Shown: piece after piece, positions 13,844 through 27,639 of the stretch
Layout: every line of letters starts with the position of its first letter
Numbering within the stretch: position 1 is the first letter of the stretch
Source of the DNA: Patagioenas fasciata
Taxonomy: Eukaryota > Chordata > Aves > Columbiformes > Columbidae
Assembly (NCBI RefSeq): GCF_037038585.1
Contig: NC_092525.1
Location: 22,464,867 to 22,528,866 of the forward strand
Length of the DNA: 64,000 nt
Direction: 5' to 3'
Translations under genes and position numbers: made by a program
Notes under the pieces: model-generated
The model's database searches: none
What the model was told of the DNA's origin: nothing
Seen by the model: the letters and a program-made list of their open reading frames with translations, nothing else

Positions 13844-16800
13844 TATGTGGCCAGCAGATGTCCACAGTACCTGAATGAAAGCAAACCTCGTTCTCCATTG
13901 CCATTACCCTTCCTGAACGCCACACTGACTCTCAAACAGCTATTCATTCTGTACGCCGTATGGAGCTCTTTTTACCTAGTATGTGCCAAATAAAAGGAAG
14001 GGTGGGAGTTATAAAATGGTTGTGACACAGCAGTAGCAATATCTGTGTCACACACATTAAGATGTTTGCAATGGCAAGGATTTTGGATTAGGCTCCAAAC
14101 TGAACATTTCAACATGAATTGTCCTATTAATAAATTAAACTAGCAGACATCCAACGGGACCAGAAAAAAAAAAAAGTCTTTAAAATTCTCATTTATTAAA
14201 GGAGACTCAGCAAATAACAACAGCATTTTTCAAAAACATCTTGTCTAAGAAAAAGTTCAGGATTAGAAAATCACACTAAAACTTGCCATAAATCCATTTA
14301 ATAAGAAATACTAAAAGCAACAGCAAGAGATGAAATGTATCAAACATAAACAAGATACAGTCACTGCTGATCCTTTTCCTGCACCAAAAGCTCAACATGA
14401 CCCAATATCCTTCCGTTTTCTTGCCCATAATTCACTGATGTTCTTACTACTCAAAGTAAATTAACCGAAGAGTAGACGGGGCATGGCAAGCTATTTCTGT
14501 GTAATACAACACTTTGTACCAGCTCGCTATCCATGAATGCTGATGAAAGATAAACTATTTCAATGTTGCATTGGTTTGTCTTTTTGCCCAATCAGCTGCA
14601 CAAATCGAGATGGACAATGCCCAAAGCAGAATACAGCCTCGCTAACTATTTCACTAATATTTGCATCTTTTCCCTCAACTTTTCTCCATGCCATTTTAAA
14701 ACTATTATTTTCACTTTTGTCTCCAGCCAAGTTTCCACAAGGAGAGATTCAGGCATGCCAGAGCAGCAGTAAGGCAGATGAAAGAGCAGCAGCTTCAAAG
14801 AAGCATTATAGAAAGTATCACACTCAAAAGTACTGGGGACACACGGAAAATTATAGCAGCGTCATCAGCTTTTGGCCTCCAGTAAATACGAGAAAGCAAC
14901 CCAACTGAAAAGGACACCTGCTTTGAATCAGTTTACAGTCGAAAATAAATTCCATTTCCTACCATTTTTACTATTTCAAGGAGAAAGGAATTGATTTATT
15001 TCCCAAAAAGCCCATCCATCCCCAGCATGCTGCAAAGGCAGGAACCTCAGCACCCGAAGACAAGAACCACGCATCCGTCTTACAGAACTGCCTTGAAAAG
15101 TATCCAGCCCCGGCTTTCTGGAAGAACAAATAGACAGGTTTACACCACAGTGCTGCCTTCAACGCAAGTTTTTCCAGAGGAATACAGTTGGAAAAAGAAA
15201 GAGAAAATCCTTTCCTGAGCTTACTCATATGCTCATAGAGCTCACTTCAAAATTTAATGTTTTCTAACACTGCTTCATACAACTCACAAGTTTAAAATAT
15301 TGTAAACCACAAAAAAAAAAAAAAAAAGCACTGTATATTAAACATAAATTTAATGGGAAATCATGTTTCTTAACGGATCCATGTAATGTCATCAATGTAA
15401 CAATGTGCTTTTTTAAAAAAAATCAATACATTTAACATACACAACTGAAGTTATTTGACTTTATTCGAATAAAAATTAAAGCATATAGAAAAAATAGGTT
15501 TATGAGATTGCTTTTTATGTTTCTGTATTTAAGAAACAAAGGTTTGACCATTATAAGTTAATGTTTAATAGATTTGAAGAATAAAATTATTTGAAGTCAC
15601 ACAGTATGTCTCTCGGAGTGGATTAATCCTGTATTCCAACACTTTATGAGTTTTCCTTCTTTCTAATGTAGGGCAGAAACAAGAATGAATCCCGAATATA
15701 CTGATCATTGTTCAGATGGTTCTTAAATTCAGGCAATAAGGGCAAAACTGACTAAGGTCCCCTAGAATCACTAATTAAATGCCTAAAACTGCCAAGGAAC
15801 TGTCCTTATAAAACCCACGAGAGGCTGATACTTGCAGGTGCCGTGAGCAAAATCCGTGTCTGATAATAAAAGCCAGAATTGCCACGCAACCAGAATGGGA
15901 CAGATGAAAAAGACAATGGGCAAAGAGGGAAACCACTTTGCTATCATTTACTGGCCCATCAATTCCAAGTTGCAGCCACTGGGGAGAGAAGCTGCTGGAA
16001 GCGACACAATTTATGCACTCAGCTGCTCTTCAGAGAAAGAACAATCTGTACAGAAAAACAGTCTGAAAGTCTCCAGTCACTTTCTACTGAAGAGCTGTCA
16101 ATCAGCTCCTAAAGCTGCCTTTGTCAACACACTGGGATGCATCCTCCTTCTAATGCTGCTGTGGTCATTTTTACTCATTTCACAGCTACGTAACGTAGCA
16201 GTGTTCTACAACCTCATACACACACACTTTTAGTAAGAAATGCCATAGTTATAGATGGCAAACAGTTACTACTTCTCAAATCCTATGGTATGTAGAGCTG
16301 GGTTACCACGAGTATGTGAAAAGAAATTCAGAGATCTATGTATTTTTCTCTTATACTCCCCCTTTAGCCTGAAAAGTTACTTTATCTGAGATGATTTAAT
16401 TCCCATTAGCAATTTTATTTCTCCTATTGTGTTGACCTTTCTATGCACATCACATCAAGATCAACTTATAAATATATACATATACACACACGATACTTAC
16501 ATGCTATAAAATACAGTTGTCTTGTCAAATGTAGCAAAGTTCACTCACACATTTGTGATCATGATCTAACTACATCGCTGATGCTCACAGTGCGTTACAT
16601 CTCAAGTCATCTGTAACTAGTAACTCAATAAAACTCAACACATCCATGGCAACAGTGCATACTGAAAACTGGTGTTTCCAAGTATGGTTCTCATTTATGC
16701 AGAGGTCCATTAACATGTTTTTACCAGCACTGAAGGGACTAAGCGCTAACCAACACAAATGATGAGTAACTTGTATTCAGATCTGCTGTGACTTTTTTTG

Positions 16801-19800
16801 CATTGCTCCTGTGGTGCAATATACCAGTTAGGACATTTACCTAAAATTTATGTAAGACTCAGAAGAGTTTTAGTTGTAGAACTAATTGTCCATAATTCAG
16901 TATCCTTGCTGGCAGGCACAAGAAATAAAGGTTTAACATAAAAACAAAAACATTGGAAAGCATTTGCTATTAGTCAGTTAAAATACAGTTTTCAGAAATC
17001 TTATGGAGTTCTAGGAACAGCAAACCCTCCTCAACTCAGACACATTACTGAGATAGGCCAAAACTGAGAAACCTCAGCCACTTCTTTTGTGCACTGTCAT
17101 GATGGTTGATTCTGCCCAGCCATAAATCCTACCTCTTTCCTTTACCTCTCCTTCTTAGACTGCAGTATACTCTTGTGTTCTGTTTGCTTTGTTAGTCTTA
17201 TTTTCCCCTTTTGAACACATTCCTTCCTTTATTCACTTCTTCATGCATTCATTTTCTTTCTCCCTACCCATGTTTCCTTCCTTCTCTGTCAAAAAAATGA
17301 GAAGCCACATATGTTTCAACATCACTGTTAGATCCACTGATATAAACCAGTTATAAATTACCTTATTAACCACACTATATTATTCCTCACTTCTAGGAAT
17401 GGTGGGAACAAATCTAATAGCAATGGTGATGCGTCCACTTTGCAAACATAAATGAAAGTCTTTAGACAAAACAGCTATTGAAAAAGAAAAAAAAAATATA
17501 TGTGGCCAAAGTAACAGTCAAAACATAAGACATCATCGTAACTGCCAACCTGCCTTCTACATATCCTAATCATTTACTGTCACCATGAATTCATTTAAAC
17601 TCACAATTTTTGACAGATACACACAGGGTACCCAACACCCAGGATCAGCACTTCTACCTGCTTCCCCAGCATCTGTGTATTTGCAACCTCTAGTTAAAAC
17701 AAGTCTTATTAACAATGTAGGAGCCACTATTTATACATTTCCACAAAGCAGAAGAAGGTACAAACTGCATCTACAAGCCATCTGTACAGAAATGAAGGAC
17801 ATTATATGAAAACAAGGGGACAAAACCACAATATACACGCGTATCTATTGCCCATGTGTCTCAAGAAACAATTTCTAATTCTCATCATAATAAAGTCCAT
17901 GTTCATTCTACAGGAATATATTAAAAAAAAAAAGTGCAAATTCCCGTGATCGGTTAAAAGGCATTTTACGGGTATACTAATAGAACTACTTGAAAGCACA
18001 AAGGTATGCAGGTAGATTGATGGTTAAATTTAAGTAATGACCTTTATAGTTACATTTATAAAAGAATCAAGAAAGAAACGTAAAATACATGAAGTATACT
18101 GGAGTTTTATTCAGCCTTCATCATTTTTACAAAAACACAGTATGAGATTCCTACAATCAATGCAATTTGATGTTTCAGTTAAGAGTCTGTTTCAGTATAT
18201 ATACACAATTTAAAGCAATCTGTTAATAACATAACCTAAGAAGTGGGCTTTGCACATGCTTTCAAGTTCATCAAATAACACATCATTAAAATATCCATTT
18301 TGAATTAACCAATATAACACTTGCAATGCCACTTTGTAACACAACGACAATCAATACTCTCTGCTGAACTATCAGACTGGTCATCAAACAGAAACAGCAG
18401 CAACATACTGATGTATAAACCCTCCAAAAGGGTACAAATCTGATACATGTGATTTTCTCTACAAAACACGAGCCCCAGAAGCAAGCTATGGCATAGATTT
18501 CTATTTCTGCTATTGCAGAACATGCAATTTCAAGACTCCTAGACAATTTTTTAAAAAATAGACACAGAGAATTTTCCTCTTACGTGATCTCAATTCATAC
18601 AAAATGTTCATTTATCTGCATTATAGTGCAGATAGTGAATAAAAAATTACATTGACATGTTTAGTTTGCTGGGTATATTTTAACTATGCAACTTTTGTGT
18701 CTCCTCCAGTCAGTATTCACAGTCTCAATAATACAAACAAGAAGAGAACATACATACTGGTAAGTGTCCAGTTACTATCCCTTTCCAAGTATTGCATTTT
18801 TAATCAGATCTCCTACAGAAATTAAGATTATGGGATCATGTTGTTCACTTACTATTTTTTATGCTCATCTTAAAAAAAAAAAAAAAAAAAAAACTTCATG
18901 AAAATTAATATCTGCACAGTAAAAACAAATCCAAATGACTGTGCTCCAAGGGAAAAGCGAGCTGCTATATGTATTTTTGGCAGTAACCTGCTGGGCAATC
19001 AATACCCACACAGCTCTGGAAAAAACAGCATTACAGTGTCACATGAGAAAACTGGGGTTATTGTAGAGGAGGAAGGAAGGGAAGAGATACTAAGGGGCAA
19101 AAAGAATTTAAATCTGCTGAAAAACAAGCTGATTGTAGAGCAATATGCTTACCAATAAAGTATCTCAAAGGACTTGGGTAGGTGGGTATAACATCAGATT
19201 CAGTTTACACTTTAGAACTCATTCAACACATCTTCTAATTTGAAACAAAACACAGTTCTCTCCATCTCCAGATCTTGTAAGAATTTTCCCTTACAGGGTC
19301 TTTCACAAATGCTAAACAGTTCTGGGTGTAAAATAAGTCCCAGCCATCAGAAACACATCTGGATTTAAATTCCCACTGTTTCAGCTGGAGGGGTGGGATC
19401 TTTATTGCTGGAGCAGCACATCGAAATACTCAGCCCAAGAGCCACTAAGCTCTTTCGAGCATCAACCTAAGCAAGTCCAGATTCTCTGTTCTCAGCCTTG
19501 CATGACACGAGGCAACGTGCTCCCTGGATCGGTGATGTCCTCAAAAGACAGGTAAGTGTTATTCCTGTTCAACAGTTTGCTGAATTGACACGCATAAGGA
19601 TCCAAGATACATGTTCTTGTATTTCATATCATGCTTATTTGAGAAATGACCAGTACCAGATATCCGCCCCTCTTCTGCGATAGATAACTTGCCTTCCCTT
19701 CTGTAAAACACAAGCAGAAAAAGCAAACATGCTGCCTCTTCAGTCACCGTACTTCCCAATCTGGTGTAGAAACAAAACTGATTTGATTTTGTTTAAAACG

Positions 19801-22800
19801 ATATGCAAAGCTCAGACCTTCAGAACTTGAAGAGGGAATACAAGTTGAACTCTGCCAGGCACGTTCAGCGGATGACTGGGGCAGGGATCACCTACATCAC
19901 CGCACACAGATCACCAAATTCTACCTGAGGGATCCTGGACACGAGGCACACCTGAGAGCAGAATGACATCTGAGCAAAGCACATACCAGAGGAATCTGGA
20001 TCACCAGAAACCAGGCCCCATATCCTACTCCTAATGACACCACTTAAACCTTCCTCTTCAAATCCAACAATTCAAAAAAATTAGAGAAAGAAAAAAAAAA
20101 ATCAATGCAGTTGAAGACGAAAAGGGAAGACGTGAGAGAACAGTTTCATTGTCTGGGTTAAAAGAAATATAAGAAAGAAAAGTACAGTGAATAATAACTG
20201 AGAAACAAAAAACTTACAGATCGGAAAATATCTGCAATTTTTGTCCCGTAGTATCTCCCAAACTTCCAATAAACTGACTGGCCAACCAGTCAAGCAATAA
20301 ATTTTATGCATATTCACAGGATTTGCCAATTCTTCTTGAATTTATAACTATATACACTATAAATTCATAGTTTCAAGTGGTTTGGCCTTTATTTTAGTGA
20401 TCCTAAATCAATCGTGTAGATCACACTTGGAGTGCAAACAGGTAAGTCAACATGTACGCTGAGTTCAAAGCAAAGTTTTGACACTACAAAACTGAATCTG
20501 GAAACAGAAAAGCTCCTATAATAGTCAGTGTCCTTCAAAGATAAAGAAGTTCTTATGCGATTTGGAAAGCTCTTTGATCTGCTTCTTACACTGAACATTG
20601 CCAACTCCTTTTAAGTTAATCATACAACTTTTTAGAAAAATGTACCAGAGTATGCTCCTCCGTTGATAAGCTTCTATGAATTTTCTAATGTATTTCACCC
20701 GTGTGACATCTCCAAATAAAATTTTAAAGATACAAATGTTGTACTCAAAGCACGTGTATAAAGACTGAGTTCTATTATTTATTAAAAAAGGCTTCAGTAT
20801 GTCATAGAAGTAAACAAAAACTTTCTTATTACAGTAATTTTAAAAATTGCAAGAATCCAGAGGTAAGGCTGATAACTATTACTGGGGCAGCTACAGCACT
20901 TCTGTAATTGACAGAGCACACGTGAGTTAATGACTTAAGTATGGCCTAATTTCAAATTACCACCTGACAGGAAATGACCTCTGGATTCTTCGAATGCTGG
21001 GAAGAGGGAAAGATTAGTTCCTCCCAGCTACCGCCTCACCAACAAAAAAACAGGCCCCGAATTCAAGACATATGCTAAACATTTTGCCTTTTTATACAGG
21101 TCCCCAATTGCTCTTTGGCAAAACCAAAGTACAAGAAGTCAACAAGTAAGACCTGCAATGAAACATTACCAGTAAGTTTAGTCATAATTTGGCAGATAGC
21201 ATGTCTTTTCTAACTCTTTACCAGACAAGGGATTTTCTCAACACAAGCGAAGGCTAAAAACATTTCCAGCATCTCTGATCATGCCTAATTCCTCTGTCAC
21301 TAATGAAGAATAGCTGGGGAAAAGTCCTAAAATAGTTATCAAACCAAAATCTACGACACAGAACTATTTTCATACATTGATAATAGTAGGAAAAAAATAA
21401 AACAACAACCAAACAACAACCAAACAGTTCCAGCTTTGTCTACATTACGCTTCTGTGCTTCTTTTCTAACTACTGCAAACATCAGTTCAGGCAAGGACAA
21501 AAAGCAGGAAAACACCAGTGGAGACACATTGCAACATTATTATGTGTACAAAGCCAAACCCTAAACCAGGGTGGAGCATCACCATCTGAAGTATCAGTTG
21601 ATGCATCAAGCCTCCAGTAGAAAGCTTTCCACCTTTGTTATTATGTTGGAATAAAACAGTAACAGAAATCCAGCAAAACAGTTTTAAGAAAAAAATATTA
21701 ACTGGCAATACAGTTTCCAATCATAAAGTCCTACTGAACTTCAGTAGGCAATCAATCTCTTAATTCACCAAGCTTCCTGTTGATATTAAAAGGAGTGGGA
21801 GGGAAGTACAGAAAACAGAAGCAAAATATATACTAGTAGCAAGCGGTACAATTCTTGACAGGAAAACCTCAACAACCCCAGCAGAGCACACTGGAATGGT
21901 ATGGGACCTCCAGCATATCCCCTTAAACAACTGATAACATGGTGACCACACTGACTCATCAGGTAGATTTGTCGCTTCAGTTGCCATCAAAATATCAGAG
22001 AGACACATAATATTAACATATAGAAAACAAGACTAAGATATTTATGTATTCTATATACAGCACAGAGACAGAATATAGAGGGTACAGCCATGAGCACTAT
22101 CTGCAGATGACTCAATGTGAAGGTTCGTAATTGCTGCTCAGGAAAACAGAGGCAAACAAAAAAAAACAATGCAAGTGGAAATCCAGCACTTAAGTCCACG
22201 GTTTAATTTGCCCAACACACAAGGACACTGGGGATAGAATATGTGAAAAGTTTAATATATGGACACCAAAACTTCAAAACATAATATATGGTCAAAATGC
22301 TACACACTAACATTTCCAAATTATCATACTTTACATAGAAGCAAAACAACATTAAAGTTTCTTTAAGCTCTCTCCTCACTGGCTCCCATAACTAAGAAAA
22401 CTATTGCCTTAGTTTATACTTAGACTGCAGATATCACACAAGGTACTCAGAAAGCATCCCAGCTCCACACCTTCTAAAATACAGAAAACCTACAGGTCAT
22501 GATTCCACAGCTTTTTCTCAGATAGTTTAAAACTTTTTTTTTTCTTTTCGCTCTAACAGAACTCTGTGTAAAATTCAACAGACTGGACTTGCTTCCTTGA
22601 GTCAGCTCCCACTTGAGCAGATCTGGATGAAAGAACACAGAACAAACAATCTACCCAGTGCTGTCACCCACAAGCTCCTGGCCACACACTGTTTGTCTTT
22701 AACCTATATTTTTAATTAATCAGATTTCCCTAGGAATGACCTTCAAAACAGTTAAAGTGCCCCTTTTATAGATTTCCTCTGCCATTCACCTTCAGCCTGT

Positions 22801-23445
22801 TTGATGCTGATGTACTATTTGGAGGGCTGTTATTTCTGAAAAGTAAGTATCACGATTACACATTTCTACTTATCTTTTCTAGCAATACAATGGTATTCCA
22901 CTAATAAACAATAGTGGAAAGATACAGTGAAAAAATACATATAAACTCGCCTTAAAAGTATTTTTCCTATTCCACCTGTGTGCTATGGCAGTCTGAATAG
23001 CAGCATTCCTAAATATCCCAAACTCCACACGTGTATGATGCAAAAGAGAAAAAAGCATCATAAGGCACATTCAGAAATAAATACCTGTCAAAGACAAAAG
23101 CACTGAGTGCAGCATTCTATTAACCCCAACCGAAAGTTCCTGGGATCTGCAATGTCTTGTAATTTTCTCTAGAAACTAACATTCAAAGGAATGACATAGT
23201 TTAATTCCCTAGGTATGACACTCACACTCATTCCTTCCCACAAACACTAGCCAAGAATTACACTCATTAAGATTTAACAGGGCACCTTAAAATCTACAAA
23301 TGTTCAATGTCTAAAAAGAATCTTACTAGCTAAATTAAGAAAAAGAAATTGTGTTAGTTTCAATTAAGAGAAATCCAGCCAACCAAACAATAAGTAGGAA
23401 AGTACTTCTTCTGTAAAAATAGAATCATTTATATATCTAAAATAA

Positions 23446-23482
23446 AAAGCATTATTATTTATTATATACATATATATATTTG
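23446..23482. repeat. (TA)n-rich simple repeat
   Basis: ATTATTATTTATTATATACATATATATATT tract, AT-only apart from single C bases, in the ZFYVE9 intron. Confidence 0.75.
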
Positions 23483-25729
23483 GTATTATGATAATGGTAA
23501 TTTATTTTTATCACACTGTTTTTCCAAAGTGTGCTATTCTTTTGATAACTATATAGCATGTTTTGCTGTAGTCACTAGTCAAATAAATTTGTATGAATAC
23601 GTATCCTGAATTCCAATTTAAGTAGAAACTACTATGTCAATGAAGGATCCTTGATATATCTTTTAAAAGTTCCCATCCATTTACATTAACTGATGTAATT
23701 TTCCCAGTGTTGCAAGATGTAGCCAACACATAAAGTCAACACAGAAGTAAAGGTTGTTTCTGTCACCTAAAGCTCAATACTTTAACTTACTTTCAGTCAT
23801 TTACTCTTGACCATACATTTGTTATCAATACAAAAAGCTTTGTAAACTTTCAGTATTATTGTACCAACACATTTCTCAATGCCTCAGAAAAACAACAGGA
23901 GGGAAAACAGTATGTTAGTTCACATTTCATTTCAAAGTTCAAGCCTCAGAGAAAATCACAAATAGAGCTCTAAAGCAGGCCATCTTGCAATTACTTTGGA
24001 CACTTCAATCTCAATCATATTAGAAAAAAATACACAGTAGCCTTTATATAAAACTTTCAAAGTAGTCTGTTAACTTGCTGGTGTCTTCCAACAATGTTCT
24101 GCAAAAGATCCTTGATTCATCAGCACACAGACTAATTGTGCACTGAAACTATTACCCCTCACCTGATCTTCCGTCAATAAATTCACTTTTATTTGGAAGA
24201 TTCTCAGCTTAGTGCATCAAAAAGATGTTTCTGATCACTAAAATACGAATACACAACTTCTTCCCAAAATCTATTTGGTTTCAGACAACTTGTATTCAAA
24301 AGCAAAACTTCACTCTAATCCTTTTGCGAAAAAATGTCCAGGTAATTTTTATAGACACCCTGGAAAACTAGCGAGCTATTTTCTGCTCAAGTTTGCACGG
24401 CTAGTGGACAGGCAGCAACAGACACGAAAAGCTTATCACTCTTTGGCCACAAGTTTAAATACTGCATCTTTGTTCAGTCTCTACCTTTGTTCCCTGAGAC
24501 GCCAAACTAAAAAAAAAACTAAAAAATTTATTTTATCTCAGCCTTAGCCCCAGGCCTCAGATCCCGAAATGTGTGTTTGAAAGTATTTAATCCCCAGTCT
24601 AACAACTGACGCAAAGCTAGCACACAAAAAGAGCACTCAATATCAGGACTCAGCATGGCAGTTTTGGGGTGTTTTTCTTCCTGTTTCACACAGTAAAGAA
24701 GGCACCATAAAGCAATGGACAACTAGAGAATCAATCACAATCTGCCAGAACATGGTGACTTGTTAGGGGTAGAGCAGGGCTTGAATAGAAGGAGACTTGC
24801 TTAGAGATTTTTGAGCCTTATTCAGCTTCCATTTCAGATTCCCCAAACCTCTGAAGAGATCTTTAATTTTGTCACTCTTGGGTCAAGGAGACTGTTTTTC
24901 TCGTTTTATATCACATGCCATAACTTCATAAAAAGAAGTGCACTGCTGCATTCAGACAGTAACAAAGAATTTTGGTGTCATTTCAACCACTGAAGGTGTA
25001 TCTAAAATCTGGACTTGTTCCATGCAATCCAAAATGGTCCACTAATAAAAGTTAATTACAATGTCTTAAAACATTGTCTAGTCAGTAAAATGCTGCCCAA
25101 AGAAAATAGAAGCTTTTATTCAAGTGGAGCATCTTTTTTTTCTATTCTTTTACTTGTTTATACAGGGCTCCTTCCAGTTTTGCATTCAGCCTGAAGTGAA
25201 ATATTGAGAGTAGTGTTACTGAGGAATTCTAATCTAATACAAACACAATAAAAAGATTGCCGGAATTTGAGTTCCATACCTAGTCAGCTTCTAATGAAAA
25301 TAACTGAATGAAAATAAGTGTAAAAATTAAACTCTGTGGAAAACCTCTGTCACAAAATAATCAGGAATATCTTGTCCATAAATAAACAATATAGTTAGCA
25401 GGAAAACATAAGATCTATCAATTCCCATCTGATACTTGTTTCTCAGTCTGGTTAACAAGAGAAAAACAGTTCTTCAGCCACCCTCCATCATATGTACCTA
25501 CTTAACCATAGCATTTACGAGCAAGTAACTAACCCACCCCTGCAAAAAACTCTGACATGCCAAGAGTGCCAGTTATTCTTAGAGTGAGCCGTGACCACAG
25601 CTCCACGTAATTAGAGATGTTATAAAACGCATCCCGCCCGCTCGCCCCATCCCCCCTCCAGCACCACCACCATTGCAGGAGTGACTTGTTACACATCGCG
25701 ATGAGCAAGTAACATTCCCTGCCCGGGGA

Positions 25730-27480
25730 GGAGAGCGGACATCAGGCCATAAAAAGGGCACGACATGCAAACAGGGATCTTGCCCGGGCCGGCCGCCAGA
25801 GCCGCCCGCGGGCTTCGTGTGCCCGGGAACAGCCTCGCCTTGCCCCGCACCGACACACGGGGGGTCCCGGGGGAGCCCCGATGGATGGTGGCGAGAGCTC
25901 TTTCCCCTTCTGCGGCGCTGGCAGGAAGGTGCCCCGGCCGTGTCCCCGCTCCAGGCACCCGCGGGCGGAGGGGAATGGCGGGGAGGGGGCTCGCAAGACC
26001 GGCCTCGCCGCCGGGAAGGGCTGAGGGGCGATGGTAGCCTCTCCCCTGGGTGGCGTGCGGGGGACAAGGGCGGCCGGGTGAGGGGTCACGCCGAGCCCCC
26101 AGGCCCGCAGCCGGGGCGGTGTCGGCGACACGGCGGCTCCGCTGAGGCGTCCGAGCCCTCCCCACCCGCTCGCGGGGCCTCGCTCCGGGCGGCAGGGGCC
26201 TGGGGAGGGGGATACCCCGGCCTCCCGGGCCTGGGGGCGGAAGGCTGAGCGCTGCTCACTCACCTCAGGAGGCAGCAGGCGCCGCCGGGTCTGCATGGCG
26301 AGGGAGATCCCCCGGGGCCGCGCTCCACCGCCGCCTCCGCTTCTCGCTGCCGGGCGGGCCCGCAGCCCCCGCGAGCACTGGAGAGGCCGGCGCCCGCCCT
26401 CGCCGCCTGCCAGCCGGGCTCGCTCGCTGGCTCCGCGGCCGAGGCCGCCGCAGCTGCCGGCAGCCAGCGCCCCCTGGCCGGCCCCAGAGGCAGCGCACGG
26501 CACTGCGGCACCGCCGGGGAGGCAGTGCGGAGCCTGCCGCACCCCCGCCCCGCGGCGTGGGGGGCCGGGCAGGCCGCGCAGCCACCTCCGGCCCGGCCGC
26601 CTACCGCCGGGAGTCAGGGGCGGAGAGCAGAAGGAGTCGCCCGGCGGAGGGGGACGCAGCGCCGAGGAGGGAGCCTGTCCGCTCGGCCCTCCCAGCCCCC
26701 AGCCCGGGGTCCCGCCGAGCCTGCGGGCCAGCAGCGCGGCCCCGCGGCCAGGGCCTCCCGCCCACACACACAGAGGGCGGCACCGGGAGACGCCGCAACT
26801 CAGCGGCGGGCAGCCCGACAAAGGGGCTGCGGGAGGCGCTGCCCACGTCGCGGGGAGGCACCTATCACTGCCCTGGCACCGCGCGGGACACGGACGGCCG
26901 CAAAGCCCCGGGGGTGCGCCCTGCGCCGGGAGCGGTACCCGCAGCCGGCTGCAACTGCACCTACACACAGAAGGTCTCGCGACTGGGAGCCATTCATCTT
27001 TTATGTCGCGGGACACCTTTCCCCGCCTGGCTGCAGAGACTCGGGAACTTGAAGAAATGTCACTTTCCTCCCTGCGACTTGCGGCGGTGCTGCGCGACCG
27101 ACGGGGCGAGGGGTGTGGAGGGTCCTGCCAGCCCCGGGCTGCCGTACGCGGCTCCAGCGCGCACAGCCGCCCCCTCCCGGGCGCAGGGCAGCGGCCTCAC
27201 CGGCGCCTCATGCCGCCCCCCATGCCCGGCCCCGCCCGCGGCCTCACCCTTCCCGCGCGGCCGCTCCCGGCCTCTCCTTCCCCTCACACACCGCGCCTCG
27301 GCTCCCCCTCAGGAGCCGCTCACCCCGCGCTGGTGGAAGAGCTGCTGTCCCCTCACCTTCAGACATGGTGCTCTGGCCTCCTCAGAGCCGCGGCAGAGCG
27401 CCATGTCACCCCTAGAAGGGAGGCAAAGGCGAGCGTGGTGCTGCTAAGGCAGTTTTACCGCCATTCCCGCTCCTCAGGGC
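25730..27480 (-). promoter_or_regulatory. ZFYVE9: CpG island, promoter region of ZFYVE9
   Basis: About 1.75 kb of very G+C-rich, CpG-dense sequence rising abruptly out of AT-rich flanks on both sides. It contains the splice donor of the candidate ZFYVE9 first exon at 26264. No TATA box seen, as usual for CpG-island promoters. A partial TCTCGCGA motif is at 26975-26982. The island extends over 1 kb upstream of the donor, so transcription may start at several places and may be divergent; the exact start cannot be read from sequence. Long open frames on both strands here are a by-product of high G+C, not coding sequence. Confidence 0.8.
26264..26500 (-). other. ZFYVE9: ZFYVE9 candidate non-coding first exon (5' end not defined)
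   Basis: A strong minus-strand splice donor, CTGAG followed by GTGAGTGAG, lies at 26264/26263 inside the CpG island. It is the best candidate for the end of the first, untranslated ZFYVE9 exon. The upstream end given here is arbitrary because the transcription start cannot be located. The link to the coding exon at 3.2 kb is inferred from strand and order, not seen. Confidence 0.55.
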
Positions 27481-27639
27481 TTCGCGCTTGCAGGCTGTCG
27501 CTTTCCAGCAGGTTACGCTTCTCCATTAACTTGGTGCATGTGGCAGTGAATACGGTGTAATGAGCCCCGGTGATAAAATCTAGGCCTCCTTGCTCCAGGA
27601 GCGTCAGCCCAGCCCACTTGAAATGAAAGGGAAGCACTT

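Larger units (their letters stand above)
3310..26263 (-). other. ZFYVE9: ZFYVE9 long 5'-UTR intron (~23 kb)
   Basis: AT-rich stretch between the exon carrying the start codon and the candidate non-coding first exon in the CpG island. I see no conserved coding exon on either strand; all open frames here are short (at most about 125 codons), lack recognisable domains and have no flanking splice logic. It holds simple repeats (listed separately), many A- and T-tracts and otherwise apparently unique sequence. Additional 5'-UTR exons could be hidden here; one weak candidate lies at 12.66-12.80 kb. That it is intron is inferred from gene orientation and the donor at 26264. Confidence 0.7.

Noticed and set aside
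14537-16233. Frames of 123 and 125 codons (14537-14908 and 15856-16233)
   Set aside because: Long for AT-rich intron, but overlapping frames are equally open, composition is not coding-like and no domain is visible.
25742-27560. Open frames of over 400 codons on both strands in the ZFYVE9 CpG island
   Set aside because: They overlap each other on both strands, are Pro/Arg/Ala/Gly-rich, have no domain, and arise because stop codons are rare in very G+C-rich DNA.
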